Source of the DNA: Cryomorphaceae bacterium
GTDB lineage: Bacteria > Bacteroidota > Bacteroidia > Flavobacteriales > Schleiferiaceae
Direction of reading: 5' to 3'
Length of the DNA stretch: 48,613 bases
Assembly: GCA_017858515.1 (NCBI GenBank)
Contig: JAFMBM010000017.1
Location: 1-48,613 of the forward strand
Part shown: in pieces, positions 44,132 to 48,613 of the stretch
Layout of the letters: every line of letters starts with the position of its first letter
Position numbering within the stretch: the first letter of the stretch is position 1
Made by a program: the position numbers and the translations under genes
The notes under the pieces: model-generated
What the model was told of the DNA's origin: nothing
Databases searched by the model: none
Seen by the model: the letters and a program-made list of their open reading frames with translations, nothing else

Positions 44132-44293
44132 ATGGAGCACAATTTTATTTTACTATTTCCTCCTGAGCCAATTAGAATCTTCTTCTCATCGCTTCAATGG
44201 CATTCATTCATGATGATTTATTCAGCCTTTCCACTCACAATTACTTGTATATTACTCTTTTCTACATTAAAATCAGTAGGTTTACAAAACTAG
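44132..44293 (+). CDS. Possible small hydrophobic protein, 53 aa
   Basis: The 335-bp gap between lysS and the subtilase-like gene holds one small frame of note. It has 53 codons from ATG to TAG, with a hydrophobic stretch in its second half (MMIYSAFPLTITCILLFSTL), giving one possible transmembrane helix. AAGGAG stands 1 bp before the ATG, too close for a normal ribosome site, and Bacteroidota rarely use Shine-Dalgarno pairing. No promoter element was found. The composition resembles translated AT-rich intergenic DNA, so coding is uncertain. Confidence 0.15.
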   Translation: MEHNFILLFPPEPIRIFFSSLQWHSFMMIYSAFPLTITCILLFSTLKSVGLQN

Positions 44294-44312
44294 TCTATCA
44301 AATCCAATCTAG

Positions 44313-47300
44313 ATGAAAATCAAAAGTACCCTCTGTCTCTTTATCTTGATTTCTAATTCTTTCTTCTGTCTTAGCCAAGAATTATCTAATTACGATTTAA
44401 AAATTGGCTTATCCCCAATGCTTGTTCCAGCCAATTATTCCGAAACAATGGAATTCCAGGGTAGTGCTTTTGATCATCAGTTATTCAAGATTATTCAATT
44501 CTATTCGCATCCGAACGAAGCAGAAAAAACAGCTTTAAAAAATTCAGGGGTTGAGCTGATAGCATACTTACCCAATTATGCTTGGTTGGTAAGTTTCAAC
44601 GAAAACTTCGCCATCCAAAACTTGAGAAACTACAATGTCCGAGCCATTTTAGAAGTTCCATTGGAATACAAATTATCAAGAAGCTTGCAGTTGGAAGAAT
44701 ATCCAAGCCATATTCAAGTGGGAGAAAATCTCAAAGTATGGGTTACATTTTATCCCACAGTTAAACTTGAAAAGATTCAGTCTGACTTGAGTCAAAAAGG
44801 CTTTGAAATTATAGAATATAATGAGATTTCTAGTGCAAAAGAGATGGTAGTTCCCATTTCAAGAATTGAAGAATTGGCCAATTTGCCGTATGTCCAATTC
44901 ATTGAACCTATTTCACCTGAACCAAACCTTGAAGGTGGATTTGTAGAAGATAGAAATAATCATCGGGCCAATTATTTGGCTTCAGAGCAACTTGGAGGTT
45001 TACACTTTGACGGTTCAGGAATTACCCTCGCGGTTCGAGAGGGGGGCACTGTTGACCCTAGTATCCACAATGATTTTAAAGGGCGATTAGACTATTCTTT
45101 GGATGCTGGAGCGGCGGCATCAAGCCATAAAACAGGTGTTGCTTGGCGAATGGCAGGATATGGAAATGACAACCCCTCCAACACGGGTATGGCCTTCGGT
45201 TCAAATGTAATTTCTACCACTGGAGGTTTCTCTTATCTGGTAAATAATACCAATGCTATTGCGGTAAATAATTCCTATGGCTTCGGCTGTTATATTGGAA
45301 CCTATGGCTCGAGTGGCCGTTCAAATGACAACTTGATTTACAACAATCCTAGTTTTATGATTGCCTATTCAGCTGGAAATATTCAAACTACAGATTGCGG
45401 TTACGGTGCTGGAGCCTCTTGGGGAACCATTACAGGAGATAGTAAACAAGCGAAAAATGTACTTGCTGTTGGAGCCCTGAATACCAATGATGAATTAATG
45501 GGTTTTAGTAGTTGGGGTCCTGCACCAGATGGAAGAATAAAGCCAGATATCTGTGCGGTTGGTCCGGGTGGAACTTCATTCGCTTGTCCTAATGTGGTGG
45601 GTGGCTTTGGTCAATTATATCACGCCTATTTTGATATGAATGGAGTCTTGCCCAACTCTGGATTAATCAAAGGCATTCTACAAAATACAGCCGATGATTT
45701 AGGAAACCCAGGGCCCGATTTTAAATACGGTTATGGTCGTATAAACTTGCGTCGAGCGTATGAAACTATTGCAAACAACACCATTATTGCTGATAATATT
45801 AGCAGTGGAGCAGTAGACAACCATATTCTAAACATTCCAGTAGGCACTAAGCAAGTGCGCGTTATGCTTTATTGGATGGATTATGAAGGTACAGTTGGTT
45901 CTTCTGTTGCCCTTGTCAATAATTTAAACTTAACCGTAACCGCCCCCAATTCAACGGTATACAATCCTTGGGTTTTAGACCATACTATTAATGCTACCAA
46001 CCTGAATGCCAATGCTACACGAGGTGTTGATGCCCTCAATAATATGGAGCAGGTAACTATAGATAATCCAACCGCTGGTAGCTATTCCATCACAGTGACT
46101 GGATTCTCTGTTCCTCAAGGACCGCAATCGTATTTTATAGTTTACGAGTTTCTTGAAGACGAGCTTACCCTAACCTATCCCATAGGTGGCGAATCTATGG
46201 TGGCAGGAGAAACTCAACGGATCTATTGGGATTCATATGGCAATACTACCGGAACTTTTGATCTTTCTTATTCTACGGATGATGGGTCTACTTGGATTCC
46301 CATAGCGGGTGGTTTGGCCAACGGCAGTCGCTTTTACGATTGGACTGTTCCGAGTATAATCAGCGGAAAGTTGAAGATTCGAGTAGAAAGAGGATCCCTT
46401 GCCGACCAAAGCTCAGAAAGCTTCTCAATTATTGGCGTTCCGACGAATGTAGTGTTGATTTGGTCTTGCTCAGATTCTTTAAAGCTAGGTTGGGATGCTG
46501 TACCAGGCGCGACAGCCTATGAAGTTTTTAAGTTGGGAACAGAATACATGACATCTGTAGGAACCAGCTCGGGCACCAACAAAACTATTTACGGTGTAAG
46601 TACAAACTCAAATGAATATTTTGCCGTTCGCGCATTAGGTACAAATAATGCCAAAGGAAGACGGACAAACTCTTTGAAGAAAACGCCAGGAGATGAAAAC
46701 TGTGTGCCTCTTGAAGTTTCAGCTACTGCCATTGCATCGCACCCTTCGGGCTACTATCCAGATTGTTATACACCTTTCGGTAACAATGTGCGCTTTCAAT
46801 TTTTGAATAACGGAGTGAGTTCGCTTTCTTCCCTTTCTGTAAGCTATCAATTGAACTCAGGAAGTATTCAGACAGAAACCTTTAATGGTTTAGTTGCTTC
46901 AGGCGCGTATGGCGAACATCTCTTTTCAAGCGGTATTTCTATTCTTTCAGCGGGAAACTATAGCCTAAAGGCATGGGTTAATTCGATGGATGCCAATGCT
47001 ACAAACGATACGGTGATCAGTCAAATTACCATATATTCTGGAGGAACTGCAACCTATCCATACTCGCAAACTTTTGATGCTTTTACCAATTGTGCAACCA
47101 CTTGGGATTGCACCGGCTATTCTTGCACCCTTGAAGAAAACTGGTTTAATGTGCCCTTCGATTATGAAAAGGGCGATTCTACGGAATGGCGAACCTTTTC
47201 AGGCGCTACAGGAACAGGAGGAACAGGACCCTCTTTCGACCACACTTCAGGAAGTGGGAAGTACCTCTACATGGAGACTTCTGGCAACAGCGGCTCAGGC

Positions 47301-48613
47301 TGTCAATTCGATGATGCCTATGCTCTTACGCCTTGCATTGATCTATCTTCAGCAACCAAGCCAGAACTATCGTTTTGGTACCATGCATATGGAAGTTCTA
47401 TTGGTGAGCTACATGTTGACATTTTTGTAGATGGCGAATGGATTTATGACCTAACCCCTCCAATTCAAGGAGATAAGGGAAATACATGGTTTCAACAAAC
47501 AGCCAACTTAATTCCATACGTAGGTAAAACCGTAATTCTGCGCTTTAGGGGATCAAACGGTGGGGGATTTACAGGCGATCTCGCTATAGACGATGTTGGC
47601 ATTCAAGAAAACCCCGCGCTGGTAAACCCAAATCCATTGCCGTGCTACCCTCCTCAAGACGTATCTGCCTCCGTAACTTCAGGCACAACCGGACTTATAA
47701 CATGGAATGCAGGTGGTTCTGAAACTTTGTGGGATGTGCATATTGTGCCTTCGGGTGCCGCTGCTCCTATCGGATTAGGAACCGTTGTAACAGACACCTT
47801 CTACCTTGCATCAGGCCTTGCCGCCTTAAACATCTATGATATTTATGTTCGTGCCATTTGCGGGGGGGGAGACACATCTTACAGCAGTAATACAAGCCTA
47901 AGCATCTATTGTGCATCGGGTTCTGCTTCTTCCATTGACTCTAAAATTGGCATGGTTGCCATAGATGGAGATTCCGTAGTAAGTGGAGCAAACTGTGCAA
48001 GCTATACCGATTTACGTGGAACCCCTTTATTCAACCTTCAGTTCGGAACTTCTTCTTCGATAAGCGTTGAGTATGCTAGCTGCGGAGGTACATATAATGC
48101 CTATTCACAGGTGTACATTGATTTTAACAACGATCTGGATTTTGACGATGCCAATGAAATTGTGGCTTCTGGCTTAGTAAATTCAACGACCACTTTGAAC
48201 AGCCCTATTACTATGCCAGTGTATGGCTATACGGGAGACTATACAATGCGTGTGGTCTTAATGGAAAGTGGCTCTGCTACCTCTACCATGCCATGTGGAA
48301 CTTATAGTTGGGGAGAAACCCAAGATTATACTGTTCACATTCTCTCTCTTTCGCCTCCTTCAAGCTGTGCATTTCCTTCAAACCTTGGCTCTGTAGCTAC
48401 GAGCGAATCGTCTGCATTGGTTTATTGGATCGCTGGGGATACACTTGCAAGCAACTGGGTTGTGCAATACGGAACCAATGGCGGAACGTCTTCAAGTGCA
48501 ATAGCAACCAATGACACCCTTACCCTCACTTCTTTAGAACACTCTACTTTGTATCAAGTCTCTGTGGGTGAAATCTGTGCAAGCGGAGATACCAGCTGGA
48601 TGATAGGTCCTGC
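44313..48613 (+). CDS. Subtilase (S8)-family surface protein with Glu at the catalytic Asp position, 3' partial
   Basis: The frame is open from ATG 44313 to the window edge (1433 codons). A signal peptide (about 1-22) and a prodomain-like region (to about 215) precede an S8 protease domain. Aligned landmarks are E243 (AVREGG, where Asp is expected), H272 (SSHKTGVAW), oxyanion N356 (SAGN) and nucleophile S422 (GGTSFACP). A beta-sandwich P-domain-like region (about 500-610), an FN3-like module, a CARDB-like region, a MAM-like domain (about 920-1105), FN3, a GEVED domain (about 1210-1345, with VYIDFNNDLDFDDANE) and another FN3 follow. Its modules resemble the giant T9SS protein at 25221-31013, so a T9SS sorting domain probably lies beyond the edge. 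Likely a secreted peptidase, or an inactive relative. Confidence 0.87.
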   Translation, partial: MKIKSTLCLFILISNSFFCLSQELSNYDLKIGLSPMLVPANYSETMEFQGSAFDHQLFKIIQFYSHPNEAEKTALKNSGVELIAYLPNYAWLVSFNENFAIQNLRNYNVRAILEVPLEYKLSRSLQLEEYPSHIQVGENLKVWVTFYPTVKLEKIQSDLSQKGFEIIEYNEISSAKEMVVPISRIEELANLPYVQFIEPISPEPNLEGGFVEDRNNHRANYLASEQLGGLHFDGSGITLAVREGGTVDPSIHNDFKGRLDYSLDAGAAASSHKTGVAWRMAGYGNDNPSNTGMAFGSNVISTTGGFSYLVNNTNAIAVNNSYGFGCYIGTYGSSGRSNDNLIYNNPSFMIAYSAGNIQTTDCGYGAGASWGTITGDSKQAKNVLAVGALNTNDELMGFSSWGPAPDGRIKPDICAVGPGGTSFACPNVVGGFGQLYHAYFDMNGVLPNSGLIKGILQNTADDLGNPGPDFKYGYGRINLRRAYETIANNTIIADNISSGAVDNHILNIPVGTKQVRVMLYWMDYEGTVGSSVALVNNLNLTVTAPNSTVYNPWVLDHTINATNLNANATRGVDALNNMEQVTIDNPTAGSYSITVTGFSVPQGPQSYFIVYEFLEDELTLTYPIGGESMVAGETQRIYWDSYGNTTGTFDLSYSTDDGSTWIPIAGGLANGSRFYDWTVPSIISGKLKIRVERGSLADQSSESFSIIGVPTNVVLIWSCSDSLKLGWDAVPGATAYEVFKLGTEYMTSVGTSSGTNKTIYGVSTNSNEYFAVRALGTNNAKGRRTNSLKKTPGDENCVPLEVSATAIASHPSGYYPDCYTPFGNNVRFQFLNNGVSSLSSLSVSYQLNSGSIQTETFNGLVASGAYGEHLFSSGISILSAGNYSLKAWVNSMDANATNDTVISQITIYSGGTATYPYSQTFDAFTNCATTWDCTGYSCTLEENWFNVPFDYEKGDSTEWRTFSGATGTGGTGPSFDHTSGSGKYLYMETSGNSGSGCQFDDAYALTPCIDLSSATKPELSFWYHAYGSSIGELHVDIFVDGEWIYDLTPPIQGDKGNTWFQQTANLIPYVGKTVILRFRGSNGGGFTGDLAIDDVGIQENPALVNPNPLPCYPPQDVSASVTSGTTGLITWNAGGSETLWDVHIVPSGAAAPIGLGTVVTDTFYLASGLAALNIYDIYVRAICGGGDTSYSSNTSLSIYCASGSASSIDSKIGMVAIDGDSVVSGANCASYTDLRGTPLFNLQFGTSSSISVEYASCGGTYNAYSQVYIDFNNDLDFDDANEIVASGLVNSTTTLNSPITMPVYGYTGDYTMRVVLMESGSATSTMPCGTYSWGETQDYTVHILSLSPPSSCAFPSNLGSVATSESSALVYWIAGDTLASNWVVQYGTNGGTSSSAIATNDTLTLTSLEHSTLYQVSVGEICASGDTSWMIGP

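Noticed and set aside
43978-44312. Search for tRNA, ncRNA or mobile-element remnants in the longest intergenic gap
   Set aside because: Apart from the lysS terminator and one doubtful small frame, I see no cloverleaf, inverted terminal repeats or clear promoter (only a TAGGTTTA near 44277, one mismatch).
45041-45046. Run of six G in the subtilase gene as a phase-variable tract
   Set aside because: Six G is short for slippage-based switching, and the frame is intact on both sides. Noted only as a place to check for sequencing error.

Overview
The window looks like a chromosomal segment of a marine-type Bacteroidota, most likely order Flavobacteriales. Three observations support this. Many genes are preceded by the Bacteroidota promoter -7 element TAnnTTTG rather than a -10 TATAAT box. 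One giant secreted protein ends in a type IX secretion (T9SS) type A sorting domain. The gene families present (short acidic RpoN beside AsnRS, DUF4377/META lipoprotein, CxxC HMA protein with TonB receptor, GEVED/FN3/MAM surface proteins) are typical of that phylum. I see no prophage, insertion sequence, CRISPR array, tRNA or rRNA. Gene packing is dense, with many 4-bp start/stop overlaps and short tail-to-tail overlaps.

Layout: (1) 1-1717: end of a kynurenine/3-hydroxyanthranilate operon (ACMSD partial, HAO) and a divergent SDR with an altered active site. (2) 1712-5211, minus: asnS-rpoN-membrane protein operon. (3) 5455-12098: a TetR regulator with its own palindromic operator, then a TolC/adaptor/RND tripartite efflux pump. 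(4) 12166-13830: a short, divergent DXS. (5) 13925-16715: glycolytic operon pfkA-gap facing a Nudix-type regulator across an intergenic region with two perfect 21-bp palindromes; downstream of the regulator are a lipoprotein, a hotdog thioesterase and a DUF1801 protein. (6) 18268-25162: OmpA-like lipoprotein, ExoIII, a large unknown outer-membrane protein, a coiled-coil membrane protein and ComF. (7) 25221-31013: a 1930-residue T9SS surface protein built of FN3 and MAM-like repeats. (8) 31088-37029: Ig-like lipoprotein, omega-amidase-type hydrolase, and a copper-type cluster (SCO1, HMA protein, Cys-Cys TonB receptor). (9) 37026-42190, minus: five overlapping genes (PGI/PMI, lipB, beta-lactamase-like, exonuclease, double ABC ATPase). 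(10) lysS. (11) 44313-end: a 3'-truncated subtilase-family surface protein whose catalytic Asp position is Glu.

The gene content is mostly ordinary core metabolism and envelope biology. The items most worth follow-up are the pfkA/Nudix double palindrome, the Asp-to-Glu subtilase, the shortened DXS, the PfkA D103N change, the SDR without Tyr/Lys, near-leaderless promoters, a possible small RNA at 33648-33733 and the copper-type locus. I could not run searches, so family names rest on motif recognition and distances to known proteins are from memory.
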